From Barthelona sp. PAP020 (Eukaryota; Metamonada: BaSk clade), in assembly GCA_040182905.1 (NCBI GenBank), contig JARQWU010000006.1:1-52243 (forward strand): a DNA stretch of 52,243 bases, in the 5' to 3' direction. Position 1 is the first letter of the stretch. Every line of letters begins with the position of its first letter. A program made the translations under genes and the position numbers. Below the pieces are notes generated by a model that was given only the letters and a program-made list of their open reading frames with translations, was not told the origin of the DNA and did not search any database. Of the stretch, positions 16,799-26,110 are shown piece after piece.

Positions 16799-17761
16799 TC
16801 AATCACTTTCCTCTTTCTTCAAAATTTTACAAACTGAAGGACATCTGATTACTTCACTGTTCGCTCCAAATGTCATAGGAAATCTCAATTCACAATTCAA
16901 AGCATCAAACACCTTTTCGGACAACAATTTCGGCTGATCAATATAAGCATGAATTGAACCATCAATAATTGGAACTTTCTTATTTTGTTTGAGTGAATGT
17001 CTGTAATGTCTGGTCAAAACATCATGTTGTTCCTCTTTTGTAAAAATAATCTTAATTCGAGGACATCTTTCGGCGCAAAATCGATATTTTTCTTCATATC
17101 CATCCCATTCAAAATTTTCAATAATGTTGCGCAATGTAGACCAATATATATTTAAATTTCGCTGAGTAACAATCAAATCAAAATGAACTTCAAAATGTTC
17201 AATAACAATTTGACTGTATTTTTCTTGAAACTGCTGCAACATTTTCTCTCTAGTGCTCATACATTCACAAGGTAAAAATGACCAAAAATTTGGCAATATA
17301 GCAGCTCTTTCAATTGGATGTTGAAGTGACAATCCTTCTGGGGAAAAGAAAATCATAGATTCAATAGGTAAAATATCAAAATAATCATTGTAAATTGTTG
17401 CAGCTATCATAGCACCCATATCTTGGGCATAAAAATGAATTGTATAAGTTCCAATTTCATTTGAAATTAATAAATATCGATATAAATGCAACCAATATCT
17501 GGCAAAAACATGAGCATTTAAAGAAGAAGTGTCAACAAAATCACCAGAATTACCATGTCCAGGATAATCCCACAAAATAATTTGAAACTTTTCAGATAAT
17601 TTTAAAAATTCTTCAAGAAAATTACTATACATCATCATTTGAGAATTCCAGCCATTGAAGAAAAACATTGGTTCCAACTCGTTGTTTCCAATAACGCAAT
17701 ATGCGATTTCTACATTACGAATCTTAATCTTTTTCATCCCTTTTTGAAGATATCTCATCAT
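16799..17761 (-). CDS. Alpha/beta-hydrolase with aspartate nucleophile (epoxide hydrolase / dehalogenase type)
   Basis: The protein has 320 residues from the first ATG at 17761; codons further upstream are non-ATG. An alpha/beta-hydrolase core is visible: LWDYPGHGNSG is the strand-4/helix region, and the nucleophile elbow reads YAQDMGAM with Asp114 where Ser hydrolases have GxSxG. Asp247 follows the strand KIIFTKEEQHD, and His271 lies in DGSIHAYID. An Asp nucleophile is typical of epoxide hydrolases and haloalkane dehalogenases, which work through an alkyl-enzyme ester. The usual HG oxyanion motif is replaced by NGW, as in some dehalogenase relatives. The substrate is unknown. No targeting signal is seen. 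The start codon lies 60 bp from the divergent TMEM62-like gene. Confidence 0.75.
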   Translation of the reverse strand: MMRYLQKGMKKIKIRNVEIAYCVIGNNELEPMFFFNGWNSQMMMYSNFLEEFLKLSEKFQIILWDYPGHGNSGDFVDTSSLNAHVFARYWLHLYRYLLISNEIGTYTIHFYAQDMGAMIAATIYNDYFDILPIESMIFFSPEGLSLQHPIERAAILPNFWSFLPCECMSTREKMLQQFQEKYSQIVIEHFEVHFDLIVTQRNLNIYWSTLRNIIENFEWDGYEEKYRFCAERCPRIKIIFTKEEQHDVLTRHYRHSLKQNKKVPIIDGSIHAYIDQPKLLSEKVFDALNCELRFPMTFGANSEVIRCPSVCKILKKEESD

Positions 17762-17821
17762 GGTGCAATACAAAAACGATAAAAAAAAAAATTGGATTAG
17801 TATCTCAAATCATTGACTTTC
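17762..17821. promoter_or_regulatory. 60-bp divergent promoter region (hydrolase / TMEM62-like)
   Basis: Only 60 bp separate the two opposed ATGs, with an 11-base A run inside. Promoter elements for both genes must lie here or within the coding ends. Confidence 0.5.
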
Positions 17822-19759
17822 ATGAAATCTTACAAAAAATCTGCAAGTTCCATAATATTTTTTCCATATGGAATGTGCTGTTTGACAGCTTTGATTCTAT
17901 TAATACCAGGTACATTAAGTGTGTTATTTTTTCAAAATTTGCAGAATATTGATATTGGATATGATGATGGTCATGCTTTAAGCACTGAAACGAATTATAC
18001 TTTATTTTTGCACATTTCTGACTCACATATTTCTGTAGATCCTCAATATGCTTCACACCTTGAAATATTTGAAGATTTTGTGAATAAAATAATCCCCAAT
18101 GTTTTTAAGCACGCAGACTTTGTGGTTCATACAGGAGATTTGGCAAATAATGAATTTTTTCAGCCTATTAAACATTCTCAACCAACTCAAAATGAGTATA
18201 TACTTTACAATCAAACTGCCTTTAATTTTACAAAACCTTATTATGACATCAATGGAAATCATGATGCTTATGGAGTGACTGATTATGATGATCCTTCTAT
18301 TTCTTTTTATCGTCATTATGGATACAGGGCGCAGCAAACATCAATAGATATGCAAAGTCGAATGTACACATTCCGTCCCAATGAGGAGCTTGAATTAGTG
18401 TTTATGGATACAAGTCATCGTAACCCAGGATTAAATATGCCCATGGATTTTTATGGGGAAATTGATAATGAAAGGTTTTACTTTTTAAATTCTTTAGATA
18501 AAGATTTTAAAGGACAACGTTATTTAATGACTCACAATTCTCGTTCTTTTATGTGGGGTAGTTCACAAAAAAATGGTTTCTATAAGTTAGCAGACACTTT
18601 GTTTTCTTACAATTTTTATGGTCATTTACACACTTTTGATTGCATTTGGCGACAACCCGGATTATTAGAAGTGGAAGCACCGTCATTAACTTTCAATAAG
18701 GGGTTTAGAATCACTGCTTTTTCAAAAGGAATTACTGCTTCTGCTGAAGTGAAGATTGGAGAGTATCCTCATATTCTTTTATTGAATCCCAAAGACTCTC
18801 GAGATTTTTCTCCAAAAGATGAGTTGAATCATATGGTATATTCCACACATTTTCAAATTTTGGTTTTTTCAAATGTTACAATTAACGAAGTCAAAATTTA
18901 TGTTGATGATGTCATCATATCTTGTGATTATATTGACAGAAACTTGTGGGTTGCACCCAGTATTCCTTTTGAAAATATTAATGAATTGACCATATGTGCA
19001 ACAGACATTATTCAAAAACGTTGTGTTAAACATTTTGTGAATATTAGAGGAAAACCAGCTAAACTCAGTTGGTCATTTTGGAAATCTTTGGCTGTTTTCA
19101 ATACTGACTGGGTTTTATCAATATTAAGAATTTTAAGCAGTGCAACTGTATTGTATGTTACCCGTTTGTTAATTGAAAGAAAAATTCCAATTGCAGTGCG
19201 TATTTATATTGTTGTTTCTTCGATCGTTATGAGTGGTGGTTATGTTGCTGTTGGTCATGTTTCTGGTGAAGTGCTTGGTATTCATTTGCATTGGGGTCTT
19301 TATATTCCTTCTTTTCACAAATTTACAGATGGAATGTATTTGGTTATTCTTTCGTTTGTGTTGCAGTTGATAACATATTGTAGTTTTACTGTTAGCTTAG
19401 TTTGCCGTTTGACTCAGCAGGAAAATTTTGGGTTGTCAGTTTTTAAAAAACTTCAACCATTATTTTTGGATGTTGTTGGGGTTATTTCGTTAATTTATTT
19501 TATTCAACAATGGATATTATGGGGTTTGACATTGATTACCAGTGGTATTTTTTGGATCACACTTGTTAACTTTATTTTAAGATATTTACACGCATATGTT
19601 TGGAATGAGGAAAAATTTTCAATGTATGATAAGTTAACAAATAGCAATGAAAAGATAGTAGACAAAAACAATCAGTCTTTCGAAATGAATATTGTTGTTG
19701 AAAATTCGAAACTGAATGAAAAATCTCCATTGATTGAGCAGACCTATGAGATTTTGTAA
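17822..19759 (+). CDS. TMEM62-like membrane metallophosphoesterase
   Basis: The protein has 645 residues from ATG 17822. One hydrophobic segment (about 15-40) precedes a calcineurin-like phosphoesterase domain on the lumenal or outer side. Its metal motifs are all present: HISDSHIS, HTGDLANN, NGNHDAYG, MTHNSRSF and NFYGHLHTFD. A beta-rich stretch follows. From about 430 four to five membrane segments end in a cytosolic tail with ENSKLNEKSPLIEQT, where SPLI is a dileucine-like sorting signal. This order (N-terminal anchor, phosphoesterase, Ig-like region, C-terminal membrane block) is that of TMEM62. Its substrate is not known to me. The motifs predict an active two-metal enzyme. Confidence 0.85.
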   Translation: MKSYKKSASSIIFFPYGMCCLTALILLIPGTLSVLFFQNLQNIDIGYDDGHALSTETNYTLFLHISDSHISVDPQYASHLEIFEDFVNKIIPNVFKHADFVVHTGDLANNEFFQPIKHSQPTQNEYILYNQTAFNFTKPYYDINGNHDAYGVTDYDDPSISFYRHYGYRAQQTSIDMQSRMYTFRPNEELELVFMDTSHRNPGLNMPMDFYGEIDNERFYFLNSLDKDFKGQRYLMTHNSRSFMWGSSQKNGFYKLADTLFSYNFYGHLHTFDCIWRQPGLLEVEAPSLTFNKGFRITAFSKGITASAEVKIGEYPHILLLNPKDSRDFSPKDELNHMVYSTHFQILVFSNVTINEVKIYVDDVIISCDYIDRNLWVAPSIPFENINELTICATDIIQKRCVKHFVNIRGKPAKLSWSFWKSLAVFNTDWVLSILRILSSATVLYVTRLLIERKIPIAVRIYIVVSSIVMSGGYVAVGHVSGEVLGIHLHWGLYIPSFHKFTDGMYLVILSFVLQLITYCSFTVSLVCRLTQQENFGLSVFKKLQPLFLDVVGVISLIYFIQQWILWGLTLITSGIFWITLVNFILRYLHAYVWNEEKFSMYDKLTNSNEKIVDKNNQSFEMNIVVENSKLNEKSPLIEQTYEIL

Positions 19760-20072
19760 ATATTTTTTCTTTTTCTTTTCCGCTTACATTAATTTTGGAC
19801 TGTTTTCCACGAATTAAATTCAACAATCAACTTCATTTTAAAGAATGAAAATTTGTCCTTCTAACACTTGAAGAATTTTCATCCTTTTTCTTTTTTGAGC
19901 AGAGTTTGATTAGATTCCACAATAGAAAAATGGATGTGGTTTTAGCTTTCTTGCAAATATGACAGATACTTTTGTTGCAAATGCAAAAAATAAAAAATAA
20001 AAATTTACTTACTTTACAATCTTAACAACACAAAAAACATGAAAAACGATCAATGTTTTATAAGAACAGAAT
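19760..20072. other. Convergent 3' intergenic region
   Basis: AT-rich 3' flank between the TMEM62-like and sirtuin genes. Nothing recognised. Confidence 0.5.
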
Positions 20073-21632
20073 TTACTCTTTTTTTGATGCAATTCTTTCA
20101 CTTTTACATAATTCCCAATGACCAATACCATTTTCATCAATTTTAAACACACCACAACACCAATTTAGGGTATAATCCATGAAAGTGTGATGAACCCCAT
20201 CATATTTGAAAATGGCACTCTCAACTACAGATTCATTGGTACTATCACTTTCTTTTGAAACCATATTTTCAACTTGACTATTTAAAAATACAACTGTTGG
20301 AATGTCTTCTAAAATGCCATTCGAAACAAAGGCTTGACCCGTGAAATAATCTAAATGCTCCACAATACCTTCTTTTGCAATTTCTAAAAGTGCTTTAATT
20401 TGTCGTCCTGTGAACATCAAAACATTTGAGGCAAATTTATTACAATTATCTGTTTGCAAACAACCATTTATAAACCCAACAATACAACTATCTTGAGAGA
20501 TAATAGGTTTAATAAATCTGGGTTGTTGTGGTCCAATAACAGCCACAGGATAAAGTTGATCATCAGCAAAATCTATAATAAAACTACCAACTTCAAGATT
20601 AATTTTTTTCATTCTTTCAACCAAATCATTAAAGAACCCTTCATCACGAACAAAATCATTCAAATGAGGTATACCACACACTCCTAATTCAAGAGCATCA
20701 AAATCATCAACAACGTCATCATAAAAACTTTCCCAACCTTCCAATTTACTCATTTCTTTACTTAATTCAATAATGAATTCATCACACTTTTGTTGAAAGA
20801 AAAAATCTCTATTTTCATTCTCATCTTCGAATTTAAAGATCTCCTTACAATCAAATTCAAATATATTTGAATTAAACTCTTGCAAATTCACATATAATCT
20901 GGGAACATTTGGTTTAGCATCAAATATCAACAAATTAAAGGGTGATACCAACAAAGAAGTCCCAATTATAAAAACCAAATCACTTTCATTAACATCTGTG
21001 GGTGCTTTAAAAAATGTCTCTGGCAACGGTTCACCGTAAAAAACAATGTCAGGTTTAATTAAAGATCCACATTTTGAACAAACACAAGGCAAAATATTAT
21101 CAATACCCGTATTTTTAACCACTAAATTGGACACTTGTCGATGACATTGAATACAAGAAGTGGTAGCAAAGCCTCCATGTGCATTAATTATTTTGTCATC
21201 AGGAATATTAGAACATCTTTCCAAACAATCAATATTTTGGGTTATGATACGACGCAAAATACCACGTTTTTGCAAATTAGATATAAACATATGAGTTAAA
21301 GTCGGTTTAAAGTTCCCAGGTAATAAGGTCTCAGACAATTTCCAAAATGGAAAAGGATTTTCTTCAAAAAAACCAATTTCAAAGGCTTGTTCGGGATATT
21401 CTAATCCCAAATGTTCCAAATTATCAAATAATCCAGTCCCGGGTGAACGAAAATCGGGAATTCCAGCTGAAACACTAACTCCAGCTCCAAGTAAAAATGT
21501 GATATTTTTGCATTGTATAATATACTCAGCCAAAGTTTTCAATGAACGGTCAGGCAAAACCTTGCAAGGGACAGCATTCGGTGATAATTTTTCAATCATT
21601 GTTTCAATAACGTTTCTAATCAAGTTTTGCAT
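20073..21632 (-). CDS. Sir2-family NAD-dependent deacylase with long C-terminal extension
   Basis: I chose the ATG at 21632 (519 residues); an earlier in-frame Met at 21674 adds only a hydrophobic leader. The sirtuin core spans about 35-290. Key parts are GAGVSVSAGIPDFR (49-62, NAD loop), TQNID (131-135), the catalytic His152 in AHGG, zinc ligands Cys160, Cys163, Cys185 and Cys188, and GTSLLVSPF (224-232). The layout resembles class I SIRT2/Hst2. The core removes acetyl or other acyl groups from lysine using NAD. Residues about 300-519 form a second, unassigned region (FIIDFADDQLYPVAVIG, MFTGRQIKALLEIA) with predicted strands and helices, so it is probably a folded domain rather than a tail. 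Confidence 0.95.
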   Translation of the reverse strand: MQNLIRNVIETMIEKLSPNAVPCKVLPDRSLKTLAEYIIQCKNITFLLGAGVSVSAGIPDFRSPGTGLFDNLEHLGLEYPEQAFEIGFFEENPFPFWKLSETLLPGNFKPTLTHMFISNLQKRGILRRIITQNIDCLERCSNIPDDKIINAHGGFATTSCIQCHRQVSNLVVKNTGIDNILPCVCSKCGSLIKPDIVFYGEPLPETFFKAPTDVNESDLVFIIGTSLLVSPFNLLIFDAKPNVPRLYVNLQEFNSNIFEFDCKEIFKFEDENENRDFFFQQKCDEFIIELSKEMSKLEGWESFYDDVVDDFDALELGVCGIPHLNDFVRDEGFFNDLVERMKKINLEVGSFIIDFADDQLYPVAVIGPQQPRFIKPIISQDSCIVGFINGCLQTDNCNKFASNVLMFTGRQIKALLEIAKEGIVEHLDYFTGQAFVSNGILEDIPTVVFLNSQVENMVSKESDSTNESVVESAIFKYDGVHHTFMDYTLNWCCGVFKIDENGIGHWELCKSERIASKKE

Positions 21633-22097
21633 AAACAAAAAAAGGACTTTTTCAATTTCAACAAAAAAAATCAAAAAAACGATTTGTTAAGCACTTATTT
21701 TTTGCTTTTATTTGACACTAGATTGATTGTGTTTTGAGTAAAATGCACGAACAAGGTAAAATACCTGATATTTGGGTTTTGAATTGCCTTTTTTCTTCAA
21801 ACATTTCATTTTTTTTCTTTTGATCATCAATTTTTATTGCACATAATCCCGAAAAATACATATTTCAAACAACCAGAATAGAAATAAATAGATCATTTTT
21901 CTATTTTCACTCAATCCTTCCTGTTTCTTTAAAATTGACAAATTAAGCACATTATTCCAATTTATTTTCTTTTTGTCTTTAAAATATCGAATTTTTTTGG
22001 TCCAATAAAGCAAAATTACCATAACAAGTTGAATTACAGACTTTATTTAAAAAAATGCAAACGGATATTTTTTTTTTTTTACATTTCTTGTAGATCA
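21633..22097. other. Divergent intergenic region (sirtuin / cysteine protease)
   Basis: AT-rich sequence with long A and T runs. It holds the promoters of both flanking genes. No further gene was recognised. Confidence 0.5.
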
Positions 22098-23501
22098 ATG
22101 AAGAATGATTTAATATTTATACTATTTATAGTATTTATGTTATTTAATAGGATTAGTTCCTTTGAATTTGATGATGAATATTATGAAAAAAAATTTGTTG
22201 ACTTTAAAGATAGATGTAATCGTATTTATTCTTCCGTTGAAGAAGAAGAAACTAGATTTTTAAATTTCAAGAGACATATTGACAAATACGAACTTTTAAA
22301 ATTATCTACAGATGTTGACACTACAGTTCAAATTTCTTGTTATATTGGTGATAAGAGTGTTTCTGAATTGGGTATATTTAATAAAAATAGACTTCTAACT
22401 GTTCCTGATGAAAAAACCGACGAGTTTATGGATGAACTTGACGATGGAAAATGTTATGATGGAAATTATGGTTTGTATGGATGTTCCTATTTTCCTGTTT
22501 CAAAAAGTTATTTATCTTCTATTGATTATACTTCAATATTACCTGAAATTCCCATAGTGAACCAAGCATCATGTGGTTCTTGCTATATTTTCTCCTCCAC
22601 CTATATATTGGAAGCACAGTTGCAAAGAATTACAAATAGAACATTGAAATTATCGGAACAACATTCTTTGAATTGCTATTATACTGGGGATGGTTGTGAT
22701 GGTGGAGATCCTTTATTGTTGTTTGCTATGTCTGTATCTTCCAAAAGCAATTTCAGTTTTTGGCCTGATTTAATGAGTCCTTATCGTGCATCTGGCGATA
22801 CTTGCATGAATGATGCTGTTCAGACTAATTTTTCGATAAATCCAAGTTGTTTCGGATTTGTTGGTTCAAAATTAAAAGCAAGAGGTATTATTTATCAATT
22901 GGAATCCAATACTGTTGAGGAAGTAAAGAGTGCTTTGTCTATTTATGGACCTTTAATTGTTAATTTAGGGTTTGATTCGTTAACATATTATAAAAATGGA
23001 ATTTGGGACATTCAATGTAAAGAAGGTGAAGGTTTTCACAGCGTTGTTTTAGTTGGCTATGGATCTGAAAATGGTGTGGAATATTGGAAGATCAGAAACT
23101 CTTGGGGTGCTGATTTTGGTGAAAATGGATATTTTAGAATTAGAATTCGTCCAGACCTAGAATCAGGACTTTGTGATTTAAGATTCAGAATTTCTTTTGC
23201 CACTTTCAATGAGAGCTACTGTAAAGCTGGGAAAATCCTTACACATCCTTGTAACAGTGAATTTGAAAACAATCCCATTGTCAATATTCATAATTATCCT
23301 TTGTATCCTTCATACAATCAATTTAATCAAAGTGAACAATTTTTGAACATCGAAAATTGCATAAAGGATGATAGCTGTGTGTCTGAATCTTTTTATGGAA
23401 CAGATTTTTATCCCACTGATTTTAATGCAAGTGGTTTTAATAGTTTTTCTGTTTCAAGCATGTTGATAATTTTATTCTTCTTACTTCAATTATTGTTTTG
23501 A
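22098..23501 (+). CDS. Papain-family (C1A) cysteine protease with C-terminal hydrophobic tail
   Basis: The protein has 467 residues from ATG 22098, chosen because it opens a good signal peptide (MKNDLIFILFIVFMLFN). An I29-like propeptide follows (about 30-70, FVDFKDRCNRIYSS), then the peptidase from about 140. Oxyanion Gln156, catalytic Cys162 in CGSCY, His314 in FHSVVLVGYG and Asn334 in RNSWG are all present, so it should be active. After the enzyme (about 370) comes a ~90-residue extension with several NxS/T sites, ending in a hydrophobic stretch (MLIILFFLLQLLF) with no cytosolic tail. That is the form of a GPI-attachment signal or tail anchor. It is probably a lysosomal or surface protease. 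Confidence 0.92.
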   Translation: MKNDLIFILFIVFMLFNRISSFEFDDEYYEKKFVDFKDRCNRIYSSVEEEETRFLNFKRHIDKYELLKLSTDVDTTVQISCYIGDKSVSELGIFNKNRLLTVPDEKTDEFMDELDDGKCYDGNYGLYGCSYFPVSKSYLSSIDYTSILPEIPIVNQASCGSCYIFSSTYILEAQLQRITNRTLKLSEQHSLNCYYTGDGCDGGDPLLLFAMSVSSKSNFSFWPDLMSPYRASGDTCMNDAVQTNFSINPSCFGFVGSKLKARGIIYQLESNTVEEVKSALSIYGPLIVNLGFDSLTYYKNGIWDIQCKEGEGFHSVVLVGYGSENGVEYWKIRNSWGADFGENGYFRIRIRPDLESGLCDLRFRISFATFNESYCKAGKILTHPCNSEFENNPIVNIHNYPLYPSYNQFNQSEQFLNIENCIKDDSCVSESFYGTDFYPTDFNASGFNSFSVSSMLIILFFLLQLLF

Positions 23502-23781
23502 AACATTTTTAAAGTTTTGTAAATCTTGTTATTTTTTTTGTCTTGAATTGTAACAATGAACTTTTTCACAAGAATTTGTGCAATACTTTTGCTACTCTCT
23601 TCAAAGAAGAAAGTTTTTGATGGATTTCAACTATCATTTCATTATTTCAATAAATGATTTGTTATGTCAAAAAGAAAAGAATAAACAATGAAAAATAAAT
23701 GCATTATTGATTAGAAATCAAAACAGACATAAAAAAAAAGAACTGAAATATTTTTTGCTGTGTTTTACAATGTCTATCTAT

Positions 23782-25728
23782 CTATGAAAAAGTAATCCAT
23801 CCACTACTATTGGTTGATTTTGAAGAATATGTGTTTGGAGAAACACTTTGATTGGAATGTTGAACAGGGGTTTGATCTAAAACTGAACTTGGTGTTAAAA
23901 CATCGTCACTACTTGAACAAGATAAGTGCTGAGAAAAGTTGTGTGGAGATATGTTGGACTGTATTGAAGGAGACACTTCAGCTTGTGGAGACATTGAAAT
24001 AGATTGTGGAGAAACACCTTCAGATTTATTGTGACTCAAAACGGAACTTGGAGAGAGAAAACCATCACTGTTTGAACTAATACTTGAGTTAATAATAGAC
24101 TTAGAAGCCAAAGTTGATGGAGATTCTGAAGAAACAACTGAAGACCTATTATTTTTTGCAATTTTATTATTTTTTGAAGCATATTGAACATCAGCAGGAG
24201 AAATTTCACTTTCAGATGTAATAGAAACTGTTTGAGGAGACAAAGTATGTGTTTGATTCAAAACAGAACTGGGAGTAGCAATAACTTCACTCATTGAGGT
24301 TAGTTGCTGAGAACTGTCATATGGAGAAATGTTTGACTTTATTGAAGGAGAAGTCAAATCTGTATCAGGAGATACAGTCATTGGTTGACTTTTATCTTTA
24401 TTTATTCTGTATTCATGGGCTAAAATATATTTCGAATGCATTTCATTTAAATTGCGTTGATGTTCAGTTTCCAAATTCCTTTTTGCAATTTCTCTTTCCA
24501 AATCATTAAATCTAATTTCATTCAAAATACCTTCTTTTTCACTAAACCATCTTTGTTCATCTTTTTCATTGCAATTTTGCAATTGTCTTAACATCACCTC
24601 TTCCTTCATCTCTAATTCTTTACGTTTTGATTCATTTTCTAAATGTAATTCTTGAGCCAATCTAATTTTTTGAAGCAACTTAAGATCCCTAAGCTCTTCC
24701 AAATTCCTTTTGTTAGAATCATAATCAACATTTTTCATCAACAATTGAAGGTCCAATGATTCTTCAAAATCTCTTTTGCTTGTTCGTTGGGAGGTTTTTT
24801 CAGCCTCTAACATCTTTTGTAAAACACCTAATTCATGTCGTATTGATTCTTTCAATCCAATTTGATGTTCTTCTTCCATAATCCTTTCTCTTTCTTTCAG
24901 ATGAAAATTGTCCAAATGCCCGGAAAAGGCAGGAAACATGGGTAAAGGCCCACTTGTTGAAAATCCACAAAAAACTTTTATTGGCACCAAATTTTTTGGT
25001 GTTCTAAGCATTAAAGCATAAGCAGTTGTTAGAACTGAATCAACATGTACAGGAATATGGTGCGCAAAAAATTCAACCATTTCATCATATGAATGAATCT
25101 TTAACAAACAATACCTTGACTCAATAAGCATAGATGCCATCACATAATATATAAAGTGAGGAGGATTGCTAATTATGTGATCAAATAACCTTAACCACTC
25201 TAATCCAGGAAAATTAGAGCTAAATATTGTTTGCAAACATTTCCAACTGTAAATTTGGGATGATACTTTCAAATTTTCAAAATGTTCCAACAGTGAAGGA
25301 CAATGAAATGACAATAATTTATTCACATACGCTAATACGTGGATTGGTGGATGTGGAGATAGCTTATACCAATCCAAACACCAATTATAAATAAAAACCA
25401 ATGAAGCCTCCAAACAATTCATCATATCATTGCCAAATAAACGCACAAATGGAAACACAATATGAGCAGTAGTTACTGCTTGTGACAAAGATTCTGAGTA
25501 ACAGGAAATGGCTGACATGATACGATTAAATCTTAGCGCAATTCTTGAATCACCAATAGGATATCTATCCAAATAATTTATTTCAACACTTCTAGAACGT
25601 TCTAAAAGTAATTGAATATTCCTGTTATTCGTCAATTGAAGTAAAAAACCATATATTGTCAATCGATGTTTTGAAGGAAATTCGTTAAATCGTTTTAATA
25701 CTGCTCGAATAGCTTCAACGGTGGCCAT
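23782..25728 (-). CDS. TBC1D31-like TBC-domain protein (no WD40 part)
   Basis: The protein has 648 residues from ATG 25728 (MATVEAIRAVLKRF). The first ~260 residues match the TBC region of TBC1D31/WDR67: FNEFPSKHRLTIYGFLLQL, FPFVRLFGNDMMNCLEASL, NWCLDWYKLSPHPPIHVLAY, EWLRLFDHIISNPPHF. A coiled coil with KERERIMEEEHQ (about 270-430) follows, as in TBC1D31. The tail (440-648) is Ser/Pro/Gln-rich with a degenerate repeat built on ISP..SQ.L..TPSSVL.Q. Animal TBC1D31 begins with WD40 repeats and works at centriolar satellites in ciliogenesis. Here the WD40 part is absent: the ATG lies in A-rich non-coding DNA. The usual TBC catalytic Arg and Gln fingers are not evident, as in the family. Confidence 0.85.
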   Translation of the reverse strand: MATVEAIRAVLKRFNEFPSKHRLTIYGFLLQLTNNRNIQLLLERSRSVEINYLDRYPIGDSRIALRFNRIMSAISCYSESLSQAVTTAHIVFPFVRLFGNDMMNCLEASLVFIYNWCLDWYKLSPHPPIHVLAYVNKLLSFHCPSLLEHFENLKVSSQIYSWKCLQTIFSSNFPGLEWLRLFDHIISNPPHFIYYVMASMLIESRYCLLKIHSYDEMVEFFAHHIPVHVDSVLTTAYALMLRTPKNLVPIKVFCGFSTSGPLPMFPAFSGHLDNFHLKERERIMEEEHQIGLKESIRHELGVLQKMLEAEKTSQRTSKRDFEESLDLQLLMKNVDYDSNKRNLEELRDLKLLQKIRLAQELHLENESKRKELEMKEEVMLRQLQNCNEKDEQRWFSEKEGILNEIRFNDLEREIAKRNLETEHQRNLNEMHSKYILAHEYRINKDKSQPMTVSPDTDLTSPSIKSNISPYDSSQQLTSMSEVIATPSSVLNQTHTLSPQTVSITSESEISPADVQYASKNNKIAKNNRSSVVSSESPSTLASKSIINSSISSNSDGFLSPSSVLSHNKSEGVSPQSISMSPQAEVSPSIQSNISPHNFSQHLSCSSSDDVLTPSSVLDQTPVQHSNQSVSPNTYSSKSTNSSGWITFS

Positions 25729-26110
25729 TAAAAAAAAAAAAAACTCTTGAACCGCCAATTGTTTTCTCTTTTTTTTTTCATCTGTCTATTTTCTGAGATG
25801 ATTTTTATGAACCTATTGGTTGCTACACAGAATTAAGGGCAAAGTAAAAAAAAAAACAAATCAAAAAACTATTTTATTTTGCCGAATTAGCAATGAAAAA
25901 AAACTCTCACCTATCATTGTTTTGATCAATAGTGAAAAACAGCACTTAAAAAAAAAAGACACTTCAGCAAATTCATTGAAAAAATTCAAGGATTCAAGAA
26001 AAAGAAAATGGAAAATAGGTGTCCAAAAGACTGTTTTGTTTTTGTTTTTTTGTGAAATGCAAAGAAAAGAAACAAACCATTTTTTTAAAACAAAATATTT
26101 ACAAATCAAC
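25729..26110. other. AT-rich intergenic stretch
   Basis: Opposed open frames of 100-164 codons cross this region, but they are Lys/Phe/Asn-rich translations of A/T runs without any recognisable motif. No gene is supported. Confidence 0.5.
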
